Positions 34,074-46,005 of a stretch of 64,000 bases of DNA are shown piece after piece. The translations under genes and the position numbers were made by a program. Where the stretch lies: assembly GCA_047967505.1 (NCBI GenBank), contig CM106540.1; one strand, given 5' to 3'. The DNA is from Dipteris shenzhenensis (lineage: Eukaryota; Polypodiophyta; Polypodiopsida; Gleicheniales). The first letter of the stretch is position 1; every line of letters starts with the position of its first letter. The notes below the pieces were generated by a model. It had not been told where the DNA came from. It did no database searches and worked only from the letters and a program-made list of their open reading frames with translations.

Positions 34074-34243
34074 TGAGAGTGCTCTCAACAGAAGCAAGAA
34101 CGGAAGAGGGAGAGAGAGAGATAGAGAGCCACACAAATTTTGGTGGGTGCAGAACACCCTAATCTTCTTTTTTATTCATTTATATATGTGTTTGAGTATT
34201 GTACATAACTGGGGTAAAGGCACAGTGACCTTTAACCCCCACA
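34074..34243 (-). repeat. copia-5 3' LTR
   Basis: TGAGAGTGCTCTCAAC...AACCCCCACA on the plus strand. The polypurine tract GTGGGAGGT (minus strand) lies at 34244-34252. Confidence 0.9.
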
Positions 34244-34296
34244 ACCTCCCACTTAAAGAACAATGTGCCTTTAAGGGAGAACAACCAGTGAGCATA

Positions 34297-34656
34297 CTAT
34301 CCAATGCCCATCAATACACGACAATACTCAAACCGCTGACTAGATAGACTCTTCGTCAGCATATCTGCAGGGTTATCATCTGTATGAACCTTGACAAGCT
34401 CTATGCGCTTGTCCTCAAGTACCTCCCTGATGAAATGGTACCTGACCTCAATGTGTTTGGTCTTTGCATGAAAGACTGGATTCCGTGCTAGTTGAATAGC
34501 ACTCATGGAATCACTATGCAATGTCGGTACACCTGTATGAATCCCCAAACCTCCCACTAGCTGATCAAGCCATATAGCCTCCTTACAACCCTCTGTGGCT
34601 GCAACATACTCAGCCTCTGTGGTAGACAAAGCAACGCACTTCTGTGCGCGAGACAT
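34297..34656 (-). pseudogene. copia-5 RNase H C-terminal part
   Basis: Long open frame with STTEAEYVAATEGCKEAIWL, the HSDSMSAIQLARNP block and HAKTKHIEVRYHFIRE, ending DMLTKSLSSQRFEYCRVLMG. The preceding codon in frame is a stop at ~34657, and the N-terminal part (YTDSDYAGHVDSRRST) belongs to the next segment. Confidence 0.88.
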
Positions 34657-35868
34657 CTACGACACTTCACCACTTGCAAAGGTGAACACATAACCAAAAG
34701 TGGATCTCCTACTATCCACATGCCCTGCATAGTCTGAATCTGTGTACCCAAGTACACGCATGTCTCCTCTACCAAAGCAAATGCACATCTCCTTGGTACC
34801 CTTCATGTACCTCATGATGCACTTAATTGCCTCCCAATGCCTCTTTCCTCGATTAGCCATATACCAGCTAACAACTCCCACTGCAAATGCAATGTCTGGT
34901 CTAGTAGCTATCATAGCATACATAAGACTCCCAACCGCTGATGCATAAGGAACCTTGGCCATCATGGCCCTCTCCTCATCTGATTTGTGACTATCTGTAT
35001 GACTCAGTTTCACATATGGAGGCAATGGAGTACTCACTGCCTTCCCCCCCTCCATATTGAAACGCTGCAATACTTTTGTAACATACTCCTTCTGTGAAAG
35101 CCAAAGGAGTTTCCTACTCTGATCATGCGTGATGCGCATACCAAGAATATGACCTACAAGTCCCAAATCCTTCATATCAAAGGCCTCATGCAACTTGTCC
35201 TTTAATGCATCTAGCTCATAAGTATTCTTGCTAGCCAATAGCATATCATCCACATATAGTGCCATCATTATTAGGCTGTTATCCTTAGCCCTTTTAGTGT
35301 AGAGCTAGTGATCAATTTCACTTCTCCTAAAACCCTGGGACTGAATGAAAGCATCAAACTTCTGATACCATTCTCTAGGCACTTGCTTAAGACCATAGAG
35401 ACTCTTCTTCAGCTTGAACACTAAATGTTCTTTGCCCTTTTCTTCAAAGCCTTCTTGCTGCACCATGTAAATTTCATCATGCAAATCCCCATGCAAGAAA
35501 GTTGTCTTAACATCCATCTGCATAAGCTCCATATCCTCTACTGCCTCTAGTCCAAGCATGCATCTAAGTGTGGTCATCTTCACAACCGGAGAGAATATCT
35601 CATCAAAGTCCACACCCTTCTCTTGCTTGAACCCTTTAGCGACCAAACGGGCCTTGTACCTAGGCACATCATCACCTGTGACCTTCATTTTGTAGATCCA
35701 TTTACATGGCAATGCTTTCTTTCCATGTGGCAAAGAAACCAAGTCCCAAGTCTTATTCTTCATAAGTGAACTCATCCCTGATTGCATAGCATACTCCCAC
35801 TTGTGTTGATCCTCGTGCATCATAGCCTCTCTATAGCAAGAAGGCTCCCCGCAATCAGTAAGCATCAC
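34657..35868 (-). pseudogene. copia-5 reverse transcriptase
   Basis: Two long frames, 35868-35305 and 35268-34657, with a stop and a short shift between. They contain KWEYAMQSGMSSLMKNKTWD, CKWIYKMKVTGD, QMDVKTTFLHGDLHDEIYM and LYGLKQVPREWYQKF, then MALYVDDMLLASKN (active site), FDMKDLGLVGHILGMRI and PYASAVGSLMYAMIATRPDI. Length and motif order match copia RVT_2. Confidence 0.9.
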
Positions 35869-35923
35869 ATATCTACCCTTGGAACAAACCTATTAGGCGG
35901 TCTAGACACTCTAGATGATCTTC

Positions 35924-37205
35924 TCAAGGGCATTTCAACTTGCTGTCCCACCTGCATATCAGCCACATTTGGCTCATCATTTCCACCCCAATAGATGATC
36001 CATCATCTACCCTTGATTGTATACCTGTGGGAGTACTTGGTGGTACCATTTCTTGCACATTTGGTGCATGGACAGCTTGTTGTCTATCAACATATGCAGG
36101 TGGATTCACATCCTGGAAAGTGATTCTCCTCATTTCCACATCCCTCATGGGTGCCTTATGCATCTTCTTCTCATTGAAGACTACATCATGGCTGCATATG
36201 ATCTTCTTTGCTTTTGGATCCCAGAGACGATAGCCCATCTCTCCACTTTCACCATAACCTAGAAAGATGCATTTCCTAGACTTATGGTCTAGCTTCTTTC
36301 GAAGCTCTTTTGACACATGTGCATATGCCTCACACCCAAATATACGCAAATGAGAGTAAGAGGGCTTCTTGCCACTCCATGCCTCTTCAGGAATACCACC
36401 ATCCAAACTCTTATTAGGTGATCTATTGATCACATGCACTGCAGTCTTCATTGCCTCAGCCCAAAAACCACCAGAAAGACTTGCATTGGAAAGCATGCAT
36501 TGCTGGATTTTGTTCTGGAGTACGAGGGGATGTGAGCTCCCTCTTAATCCCACGTGTATCACAAAAATACTGAAAGTCATGAGAGAGATACTCTCCACCA
36601 TTGTCAGTCCATAGGCATTTAAGCGTTCTACCTGACTGATTCTCAACTAAGGCCAGCCATTTCTGAAATACTTGGAACACATCACTCTTCCGAGCTATAG
36701 CAGAAGCCCACACTTTCCTAGTTGCATCATCAATAAATGTCACATAGTATTCAGCCCCGCCTAATGACCGTGTAGGCATGGGACCACATACGTCTGAATG
36801 CACTAAATCAAGCTTTTCAAACTCTTTCTTTCCCCTTCTTTTATGGGCTGATTTAGTCTGCTTCCCATAGAGACAGTGCTCACAAAATTCAAAATCAGAG
36901 AAACTCAAATGCGGTACATAACCCAAACGGCATAAGAGTTTCATTCCATTCTGGCTCATGTGCCCCAACCTGCAATGCCACAAAGAAGTGCTTGGCTGCT
37001 CGGTTATTGCAATAACATGATCAAATACCCCTGATACATGTAAGGGATACAAAGTCCCACACTTGGCACCCCTGGCCAAAAGCATAGAGCCCTTCTGAAT
37101 TTTCCAACTCTGAAAGCCAAAAGTGGTGTGAAAACTAGCATCATCTAGCTGATCCACTGAAATAAGACTCTTGGTCAACTTAGGCACATGTCTCACATGT
37201 TTCAA
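35924..37205 (-). pseudogene. copia-5 pre-integrase and integrase
   Basis: WHCRLGHMSQNGM and CEHCLYGKQ form the H-H-C-C zinc motif. LVHSDVCGPMPTRS and CLWTDNGGEYL give the two catalytic Asp residues. At ~36510 the sequence goes from TPEQN straight to AMHAFQ (in another frame CMLSNASLSGGFW), so the ~16 codons with the catalytic Glu (NGxAERxNRT) are missing. The C-terminal part HLRIFGCEAYAHV and KCIFLGYGESG is intact in the second frame. Confidence 0.9.
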
Positions 37206-37479
37206 AATAAATGCAGACCCATTTGCAAAAGAAAACTTTGTAACCTACTCCCACTATGTCACATGCATAGTCATTTCCAAGATGCACACAACCTGTCTTT
37301 CCACTGTCATAAGTGGAGAACCATTCCCTATGGGGAGTAACATGGAATGAAGCACCAGAATCCAAAATCCAATCCTGGGAATATGCATCATCTGAAGTGG
37401 TAAGCAACTCTGCAGATAAACCTAGACATGAAGAGAACGTCATTGTCACTATCATGTGTGACTGCATTGATCTCCTCAA
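37180..37479 (-). pseudogene. copia-5 protease
   Basis: DWILDSGASFHVTPHREWF at ~37360-37310 is the copia protease active site (DSG). It is out of frame with the gag tail before it and runs out near 37200. Confidence 0.85.
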
Positions 37480-38323
37480 TCTTCACTTTTCCTTTGTCCT
37501 CCCTTGGACTCTCTTTCTTTTGATTTGCACCCCAATTTGCATTCTTTTTCTTATCCTTTTGCTCTTTTGTCAGCTTGTAGCAATCCTTTTTCATATGGCC
37601 CTTCTTGCCACAGTGGTAACACTCAATGTTTCGTGCCCTGGATTTGCTACGAGACTTCCCTCTTTCTTGGGACTTCCCCCTGAACTGTGATCTGCCCCTT
37701 TGCACATTTAAGGCTGCATCCTACTTGTTGCCATCCATAGACTTCCGTCTAATCTCCTCGGCCAACAAGCTACCCACAACATCCTCAAATTTCAGTACTC
37801 CACCAGGTGCAGAGTTACTGACAACTATACGGAAGGTATCCCATGAGGATGGCAATGAACATAAGAGAAATATTGCCTTAGTCTTCACATCAAAATTCAT
37901 CTTCTGAGCCTGAAGCTGGCTGAAAATAATATTGAATTCATTCAAGTGAGAAGCAATGGAGACCCCTTCCTTCATCTGCAGCTCAAACAACCTCTTCATG
38001 AGGTAAACTTTATTAGAGGCAGTTTTCTTTTCATAAGTGGCACACAGTTTCTTCCACAAATCTTCCATACTCTGCTCATTTACTACTGTGAAATAAACTG
38101 ACTTTGCAAGATGAAGTCTAATAGTAGATTTTGCTAATGCATCTAACTCATTCCAATCATCCTCAGACATATTTGCATGCTTAGCTTCAATCCCTACCAA
38201 GGGTTTAATCTGCTTCTTTTGAATAAGCACATCCCTTATTTGTTCTTTCCACAAAGAAAAGTTTGTCTCATCAAACTTTTTAATGCTTAAAAACTCCTTT
38301 TCAGACATGGAAGAGGATGCCAT
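37388..38323 (-). pseudogene. copia-5 gag
   Basis: ATG at 38323 (MASSSMSEKEF), then FDETNFSLWKEQIRDVLIQ, KKLCATYEKKTASNKVYLM, SHLNEFNIIFSQL and LPSSWDTFRI: a complete UBN2-type copia gag core. A TAG stop at ~37721-37723 interrupts it. The frame continues with an Arg/Ser-rich region and a perfect zinc knuckle CYHCGKKGHMKKDC (~37625-37580). Apart from that stop it is well kept. Confidence 0.9.
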
Positions 38324-38339
38324 GATGCAAATGAAGCAA

Positions 38340-40156
38340 AAATCCCAAATGCTAGTGCCTACAAGAGAGAATCACACCAAATACTAGGTGCACCCAAATG
38401 TGTATGCCACAATAGAGTGAAATATCCCCAAAACTCATGTCTCAAAGCATCTGACTCATGTGCACGTGATAAGGTTACATATGATGAGTGACCCCCCCGA
38501 GCCTCCACCTTTGTGTGTATTCCCCCATTGTGTATGTGAGAAAGCCGCAAGTGAGACTCCTTCCTTCTTTCCCACTATCTTCACATGGTATCAAATCCTG
38601 GTTCGTGGTAAGGAGCTCAAGAAAGAAAACCAAGTTCATGGTGTCCTAGTAAGAGGACCAGTGTTGCTTTCCTTTTTCGAGTTTGGGAGCAAATCTCTGC
38701 AGGTAGCACAACCGAAAAGTGCAAGAGTGCATTGTCTCAGATTGAGACGCCCTTCGCGGTGTGGTGAGAGGGTAGTATATGTTGCGGTACAGGGCAAAGC
38801 CCTGGGTGACTTTATTTCTCTAATTTAAGGCCATTTTGGGGCCTGTTTTGGAGGTGGAAGTTCTGCATCCAGATGAGCAAATCTGGCCCAAAAGAAAATG
38901 CCAACTGCAATGGCAATCCAAAATGCCAATAAGTGCCAAATGACTCAAGCATAAACACCGTCCACTGGCATATGCATTAATAATATCTCATCCAAGAGAG
39001 CATAGCACTATCAGTGCATTACCTACAATGTGTCAAAGTTGTTCCTCAGCATAAAATAGCATCCATGTGCAAAGCGTCCATAAAAATAGCATCCCACAAG
39101 GCAATTTGGGCCTATCAGCGCATCCAATAAGGACCGCAATGCATCCAAATGGCCTATAAATCATCCACTGCAACCCAATGCACACCACAAATGAGCGCAC
39201 ACTACTCAAACTGCAACCAGAGTGATCTGCATAAGGTATGCTCAAGAAATCATAGTCCCACGGTAATGACCGCTGCTGAAAATAGAACCTGAGATGCCTC
39301 AAAACATGGGCGCCATTGCATAATCGGACTCAGCAAGAAAATCTGCAAATATCTCTCTTTTACAGGAACTCCAAAATCCCAACCGATGAGTGAGAAATGG
39401 GAGTCAACACTTATCCACTGCCATGTGGCATAAATCTAAGGATTCAAAACCTTAGAATGAAAAATGCATAACAGAGAGACGAAATCGAATACACAGAGAT
39501 CTATAACTCTGAAAATCCTCCACCGAATCGCATAAGAACTGACAGATAGGGGTTTTTGGGCGTCCGGAATGCAATGGAACAGACCGTTTTGGAAACCGTG
39601 GTCTGAATCACTGGGTCCAACACACGGAGTGAAAAACGTTTTTGGAATTAGAGCTGTTTGTAAACTCCACCGGAGTGCGAATGATGAGCAACATAGAAGT
39701 TTTAGGACCTCCTGAGTCCACCGGAACTGATAGATCTACAAATGGTTGCTCCAAACTTGAGTTCCAACACCCGGACAAAAAAACGCGGAAACTGACACAG
39801 TGAGTCAGAAATCCAATGAAATGATCCCAGATTCAAGAATGAAGGTGTTTCCAAGCTCCTGAATGGAAGTGGACACCAAAAGCAAGCAATAGTTACCTCT
39901 ACAAGTCAATATGGAGTCTCTGTCATCGAACGGAATAGGGAAAAGCTCGAAAAACGACTTTTTTCTTTGAAAACACTTAACAGGCTCTCAAAACCACTTC
40001 ACAAAACCAAAGTGACTTTTCCAAAGGTTCCTCCAAGGTCTCTGCACACTCAGATGCAAGTAAAGTCACCCACAAAGCTTCCCACAGAGCTTCTCCTTCC
40101 TCCCATAGAGCTGCTGAGCTTCTAAGCATTCACACACGCTCAACTAGATCACCCGG
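38340..40156 (-). other. copia-5 leader
   Basis: Long untranslated leader between the primer site and gag, interrupted by a copia-1-family scrap at 38495-38875. Otherwise no gene seen. Confidence 0.6.
38495..38875 (+). mobile_element. copia-1-family LTR end, primer site and leader fragment
   Basis: Plus strand repeats, in reverse orientation to copia-1, the last ~90 bases of its LTR (CCTCCACCTTTGTGT...CTTCACA), a mutated primer site TGGTATCAAATCC at ~38587, and ~285 bases of leader (GGTTCGTGGTAAGGAGCTCA...). It is an isolated fragment inside the copia-5 leader. Confidence 0.85.
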
Positions 40157-40168
40157 GCTCTGATACCA
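40157..40168 (-). promoter_or_regulatory. copia-5 primer-binding site
   Basis: Minus strand TGGTATCAGAGC, two bases from the 5' LTR. Confidence 0.88.
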
Positions 40169-40170
40169 GT

Positions 40171-40340
40171 TGAGAGTGCTCTCAACGGAAGTAAGAACGG
40201 AAGAGGGAGAGAGAGAGACAGAGAGCCACACAAGTTTTGGTGGGTGCAGAACACCCTAATCTTCTTTTTCATTCATTTATATATGTGTTTGAGTATTGTA
40301 TATAACCGAGGTAAAGGCACAGTGACCTTTAACCCCCACA
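40171..40340 (-). repeat. copia-5 5' LTR
   Basis: 170 bases, same length as its mate and differing at only a handful of sites. Confidence 0.9.
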
Positions 40341-40345
40341 CCTGC

Positions 40346-41366
40346 CACGTCACCAGCTACATCATTCTACCATGTCATCATTGCCACGTCACCTTGTTGA
40401 CATCATCATTTGTGCCACCTCAACAGTGCCACCTCAGCAATCCAATCAGCACTGACCTCTGCAGGCACACATAGTGCTTCACAGTCACTGCATGTGACCA
40501 CTCCTCCCATCTCAGCACAGGGCTTCACAGGCACACCTCTTGCTAGGCATAGTGCCACATCATCATTGCATGTGACTCACAATGACACATCATCATTGAG
40601 CACATTTGCACTCCTTTTGCCCCTCCACCTAGATCAAGTCCTATCTCTTGATCCAGAAAGAATTTGAGGGTGCTCCAAAAAAGAAAGTCGCTCGTTTTTT
40701 CGTGCTCTACATGCCCGTCACATCACGTACATATTTCAACACAAGTTACACTCACATTTGAGCCTCAACGAAAATTACTTCCTTCATGCACATTTGCCTC
40801 TACATCGACGCATCTGACCTAGCACTTAAAAAGAACAAAAGAAAAGGAATTATTTGCTATTCTTTCATCGATTGACAGTTGGTTTAGATCTAGATCAGAG
40901 TAGACTAGATCGCCATAGAGGGGACGCTTTCAATTTCCCCAAGTTGCCAATCTAAGCCATGCCCGAAATTCTCGACTAGTACCTACTCAGTCCATACGCT
41001 CACATACAGTTTCACATCATTACATTACGTGAAACCTTACGTTCATCAGTTCAATGAGCAGACTTTAGAGTTCAGAGGCATTGCAGATTGATTTAGTGTG
41101 CAGATAGCATTTGATTTCACACACACATGCCACCATTGTAAAGCCTATTCGGCTATCTCACGGCATCGTGCACATCATTTCAGCCTTGTAAAGCCTCTTG
41201 GCTATTCCTGGCATCATTGCCACAAGCCTTGTAATACAGATCAGATTTTATATACTACAGTTCTATCTTCACCGACGATACAGAGATTTCACTTAGCATA
41301 GACATGTATATGCAGTTGGTTCATACAAACATTTTCACGACACTTTTGAGTACATTTCTTGCACCA
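40346..41366 (+). other. copia-4 leader, second segment
   Basis: Rich in CCACATCATCA and CACGTCACC phrases at first, then pyrimidine-rich up to the gag ATG. Similar leader text occurs at 47700-48300. Confidence 0.6.
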
Positions 41367-42496
41367 TGTCGACTAGCAACCTCAATCTGGAGGCACCTGC
41401 TAAGTTAGACAACTCCAATTACGGTACATGGAAATACTGAATGGAGAGCATTCTTGTGCTTCACGACAAATGGGAGTATGTCGATGGGTCTACACCTAGA
41501 CCATTGGATGATCTAGCCACAAGTAGCTCTACTCCATCTATTGTCACAGCACCAGCAATGGGATCTACATCTACACAAATAGTTTCCGCACCAATAGCAG
41601 ATCCAGCCATTGCACGAGCTCAAGCAGAATGGGATAAGAAAGACAAGTATGCCTTTCACCTGATCAAGCAAAATGTGCAAGATGTCACGCTAGGACAGCT
41701 CAACACAGTCAAGACATCAAAAGAAGCATGGGATATGTTTGCAGCTCTCTACGAGTCTAAGAACACATCCAGGATTCTCACCTTGATAAACCAAATCAAC
41801 CAAAGTTTCTGCAACAGCAGTGAAACTGGTCATGCTTATGTACTCTGCATAAAAGACTACAACAATCAACTTGCAGCATCAGGAGAGACTATGAACCCCG
41901 CAGAAATGGTTCAAGTCATTCTGAATGGACTAGGAGAGAGATACAAGAATCTAGTCCGGAGTATTGCCATCCAACGGCAAATTCCAACACTGGAAGAATT
42001 TCAATCAGTCCTACTTGGTGAAGAACTCAGGACTCAGGCCATTCAAGCACGTAAAGGTCATTCTAATGATCAGGCATTCACAGCTTCAGACAGAAGCAGA
42101 GGCAAAGGCAAAGGCAGAGGTAGATCATATCAGAAAAGTGGTCATCATCAACAAAATCAAAGTCAAAATCAGCATCAACATCAGCATCATCCTCAGCAAC
42201 ATCAGAATCAGCAAAGAGGAAATCATTCCAACCGAGGAAGATTCCAAGGACGAGGGAGTGCATCCACCAATGTGTCAAACATTCAGTGCAACTACTATCA
42301 CAAGTTTGGACACTATGAAAGAGATTGCCACAAGAAGCAATACGACCAAGGCAGTCAATCCAGCAGTAATCGAGGGAATTCCCGAGGCAGAGAAATCATC
42401 GTGGTGGACATTCTAGTCACAGTCATTTTGCAAATGAACATGGAAATATGTTTCTTGCAAGCGAGAAATTGCATCAGACTGATACAGTGTACCTAG
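41367..42496 (+). pseudogene. copia-4 gag
   Basis: ATG at 41367 (MSTSNLNLEAP, then LDNSNYGTWKY). A TGA stands at 41436 where Trp is expected, and the frame continues MESILVLHDKWEYVDG. Core blocks AFHLIKQNVQDVTLGQL, AWDMFAALYESKNTS and LNGLGERYKNLVRSI are followed by an Arg/Gly-rich then Gln/His-rich stretch (HQHQHHPQQHQNQQ). A zinc knuckle reads CNYYHKFGHYERDC with its second Cys changed to Tyr. The frame shifts after ~42400. Confidence 0.9.
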
Positions 42497-42541
42497 ACAC
42501 TAATTTCAATCCAAGAAGATTTCAGCTATCAAGTCGACCAA

Positions 42542-43138
42542 GTGGAACAGGATCCTTGGTACATTGATAGCGGTGCATCATCTCATATGACAAATCATCA
42601 GGAATGGTTCACAGAAATGAAGCCATTAGAAGGTCAGAAGAATGTCATCTACACAGCAGACAATATGCTGAATCCAGTTCAAGGGACAGGTGTTATCCCT
42701 ATGAACAATTTCACTGGTACAAAAGGATTAGTCAAAGATGTGCTCTATGTTCCGAAGCTCAGCAAGAACCTTTTGTCAGTAGGTCAAATGACGGAACACA
42801 ATTACAAAGTCATCTTCGACGGTGATGAATGCACTATCAGAGACAAATCCAAAAGATGTCAACTAGTAGTAAAAGGTGTCAAGGAAGGACGCTTATACAG
42901 AATGCTAGCTACAGTACGAGATAAGCATGCCATGTTAGCTCAACTGCAACAGATGCCACTATCTGCAAAATGGCACAAGAGATATGGTCATGTCAATTTC
43001 AAGTACTTGTTAGATCTCAGGAATCAGAATATGGCAATTGGGATTCCGAAGCTACAGTTTCTTGGAAAAGTTTGTGAAGCATGCTGCTTCGGCAAACAAA
43101 AGCGAACCAACTTTGTCAGAAGTACCTCTCGTGCATGA
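42542..43138 (+). pseudogene. copia-4 protease and pre-integrase
   Basis: PWYIDSGASSHMTNHQEWF is the protease active site, followed by NVIYTADNMLNPVQGTG and VLYVPKLSKNLLSVGQM. Then WHKRYGHVNFKYL and CEACCFGKQKRTNF form the zinc-binding pre-integrase. Open for 198 codons, ended by a stop at 43136. Confidence 0.9.
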
Positions 43139-43885
43139 GGTATTCTTGATTTGATACATACAGATGAATGGGGTTATGCCCAGACCCGCAGCATCAATGG
43201 TTCACTTTACTACTTGACCTTCATCGACGACTACAGTAGATATTGTTGGGTCTACTTTCTGAAAGAGAAATCTAAAGTGTTTTCCATATTTTTAGAATTC
43301 AAAGCCATGGTAGAAAACCAGACAGGCAGAAAGATCAAGGTCATGAGATCATATAGAGGAGGTGAATACATGTCTTCAGCATTCATGAACTTTTGCAGAA
43401 ATCATGGCATTCAAAGATAATTCACATGTCCAAATACTCCTCAGCAGAATGCAAGAGCTGAAAGGAAGAATGGGACTTTAGCAGACAGTGCTAGAGCAAT
43501 GCTTATTGAAAAGCATCTTTCGAATCAGTATTGGGTAGAAGCAATAGCTACAGCTAATTACTTGCTTAATCGGCTTCTTATCGAACCAATACAGGGTATG
43601 ACTCCTTATGAAGCATTCAATGGACAAAAGCCACACATTGGGCATCTCTGCATATTTAGTTGCATAGCATATGCCCACATACATGATGATCATCGCAGGA
43701 AATTGAATGCAAAGTCATGCAAATGCATCATGGTTGGCTACAGTGAAGAAAGCAAAGCATACAAATTGTATGATCCCATCAACTGCAAGGTCATTATCTC
43801 CAAAGATGTAATCTTTGATGAGGAATCAGAATGGAAAACCTCACCTACACAAGAGATAGAAGCATCGAATCACAGTCATCTATAA
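43139..43885 (+). pseudogene. copia-4 integrase
   Basis: LIHTDEWGYAQ holds the first catalytic Asp. At ~43350 MRSYRGGEYM has Tyr where the second Asp (SDRGGE) belongs, a single GAT-to-TAT change. PQQNARAERKNG keeps the Glu, after a stop at ~43419. The C-terminal part HLCIFSCIAYAHIHD and KCIMVGYSEESKAYKLYD follows. Confidence 0.9.
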
Positions 43886-45116
43886 AACAGGTTGATGAAG
43901 AAGAGCAAGAATTGCCAGCAATACCTCAAGCAGAGCCACAGCAGCTCAGACGGTCTACTAGGGAAAGCAAACCACCAGCCAGATTGACATATGCTCAGAA
44001 AGGCAAAGCAATTCAGGTGGAAACCACCAACTATGCTATGACTACCATCATGGCTACAGAAGAGCCAGTGTACTTCGAAGATGCAGTAGACAAGCCAGAA
44101 TGGCAAACTGCTATGAATGAAGAAATGGATGCTTTGTATAAGAATAATACTTGGGAATTATGCGACCTTCCACCAGGAAAGAAGGCCATAGCAAACAAAT
44201 GGGTGTACAAAGTGAAGTACAATCCAGATGGAAGTATTCAGAGATACAAAGCCAGATTAGTTGCAAAAGGATTTGCACAACAATATGGCCAGGACTATGA
44301 TGAGACTTATGCCCAGTAGCAAAGATGGATTCCATACGGTCCTTGATATCACTAGCGACACTCAACAAATGGAATGTGGATCAGCTCGATGTCAAGAATG
44401 CATTTCTCAATGGTTATCTAGACGAGGAAGTCTACATGCAACAACCAGCAGGTTATGTTGAACCAGGAAAGGAGAATAAGGTTTGCCATCTCAAGAAAAG
44501 TCTCTACGGCTTAAAACAAGCACCCAGAAGTTGATACAGCAGAATTGACAAGCATTTTGCTGATTTGGGATACATGAAATCCAATGCAGATCATACTCTC
44601 TACTACAAAGTTCAAGGGGAAGACATTACTATTGCACTTTTGTATGTAGATGATCTGATTGTGACAGGTAGCAAGGATAGCTTCATCAGAAAGCTGAAAC
44701 AAGACTTATCCGCAGAGTCCAACATGAAAGATCTTGGACTTATGCACTATTGTCTTGGAATTGAGTTCTGGAGAAATTCAGATAGCACATTCATGAGTCA
44801 GCTCAAGTATGTTGACAGTCTCTTGAAGAAGTTTCATATGGCAGATTGCAAGATTGCAGCCACTCCCATGGAATAGAGTTTGAAACTTACTAAAGATTTC
44901 AAAAAGCCTATAGTCAATGACAGATACTACAGGCAACTCATCGGATCTCTTATATATCTGACAATCACACGGCCAGATATTTGTTATGCAGTAAGCTCAC
45001 TAGCACAGTTTATGGCAAATCCAAAACAGTCTCACTGGAATGCAGCCAAAAGAGTCTTGAGATACATCAGAGGTACAAGATAGTTTGGGATAGAATACAA
45101 AGGAAGTCATCCACGT
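43831..45116 (+). pseudogene. copia-4 reverse transcriptase
   Basis: Starts EWQTAMNEEMDALYKNNTWE and ANKWVYKVKYNPDGS; a shift at ~44315 leads to QLDVKNAFLNGYLDEEVYM and LYGLKQAPRS, with a stop at ~44533 in place of Trp. Then ALLYVDDLIVTGS (active site), NMKDLGLMHYCLGIEFW and YYRQLIGSLIYLTITRPDI. Stops at 44875 and 45082. Confidence 0.9.
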
Positions 45117-45745
45117 TTGCATGGATACTGTGACAATGACTATGCCGAAGATCATGAGACTAGGAGATCGACACAGGGATATGCATTTTTCCTTGGTCAA
45201 GGTGCTATATCATGGTTGTCAAACAAACAGCCAAGTGTTTCTTTGTCTTCGACTGAAGCAAAATATAGAGCACTCACTACAGGTGCATGTGAGGCTATAT
45301 GACCCAAAAGACTATTTGCTTGTTAGGAATTCAACGAGTACCTTTAATAGAGTTGTTTTCCCAGTACCGGCTCCTCACATTGTCAGAAACAGATTACTTT
45401 GATGAGTCAAAGCCAACAACAATATACTGTGATAATCAATCAACTCAAGCATTGGCCAAGAATCCAGTATATCACTCCACGACAAAGCACATCGATGTCA
45501 GAGAGCACTTCATCAGAGAAAGAGTGTTACTTGGTGACATCACACTGCAACATTGTGATAGCAAAGAAAATGTTGCAGACATCTTTACCAAACCAATCGG
45601 TAAAGAGCTATTCGAAAAACACCGACTAGCTCTTGGTTTGACGCAGAGGAAGGACATTCCCATTAAAGGGGTGTGGTGGAATGTAATGCTCAGTCCTTCT
45701 TCGATTCCCCAGAATCATCATCTTGAGGGAAGGCCTACTTCATGA
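45117..45745 (+). pseudogene. copia-4 RNase H
   Basis: [20 protein letters not shown] and [20 protein letters not shown], a stop at 45302, then IYCDNQSTQALAKNP, HSTTKHIDVREHFIRE and DIFTKPIGKELFEKHRLALGL. The polyprotein ends at a stop at 45745. The same end is seen on the minus strand at 63567-63773. Confidence 0.88.
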
Positions 45746-45755
45746 TGTTGATGTT

Positions 45756-45764
45756 GAGGGAAGG
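45756..45764 (+). promoter_or_regulatory. copia-4 polypurine tract
   Basis: GAGGGAAGG immediately before the 3' LTR. Confidence 0.7.
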
Positions 45765-46000
45765 TGTTGAGAGTTCACGCTCAACATCATGTGATCATGT
45801 GTGCATAGCACCATCACGTGATCATATGTGCATAGCACTAGCCTTATAGAGTGCTATAAAGGAAAGGGTTAGAAGAGTTTGTATATATTCTATTTTTTCA
45901 ACTAAATCTAGTGTACAGTTAGTCATTTGTGGTGTGCTCTCTAGCTGTTCCCTCTCTCCTCATCTCCACTCTTCTCCTCTCCCCTCTTCATATTTTGTCA
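45765..46000 (+). repeat. copia-4 3' LTR
   Basis: TGTTGAGAGTT...TTTTGTCA; begins with a short palindromic stretch TGAGAGTTCACGCTCAACAT. U3 has a duplicated CATGTGATCATATGTGCATAGCAC phrase. Confidence 0.8.
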
Positions 46001-46005
46001 AATCT

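Larger units (their letters stand above)
34074..40340 (-). mobile_element. copia-5: Ty1/copia retrotransposon nested in copia-4
   Basis: 170-base LTRs at 34074-34243 and 40171-40340, TG...CA and nearly identical; flanks CCTGG (34069) and CCTGC (40341) differ at one base. Perfect primer site GCTCTGATACCA (plus-strand view) two bases inside the right LTR, and a purine tract beside the left one. Gene order on the minus strand is gag, protease, integrase, reverse transcriptase, RNase H. Outside sequence joins as one CACGTCA-rich copia-4 leader if the element is removed. Confidence 0.92.
32372..46000 (+). mobile_element. copia-4: Ty1/copia retrotransposon, split by copia-5
   Basis: 5' LTR 32372-32595 and 3' LTR 45765-46000 share their last ~190 bases (CTTATAGAGTGCTATAAAGG to ATATTTTGTCA). 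tRNA-Met primer sites and a polypurine tract (GAGGGAAGG) are present, with gag, protease, integrase, reverse transcriptase and RNase H all on the plus strand between 41367 and 45745. The leader is interrupted by the whole copia-5 element. Flanks do not form a target duplication (TTATC and AATCT), so one end may have been exchanged or rearranged. Confidence 0.8.
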
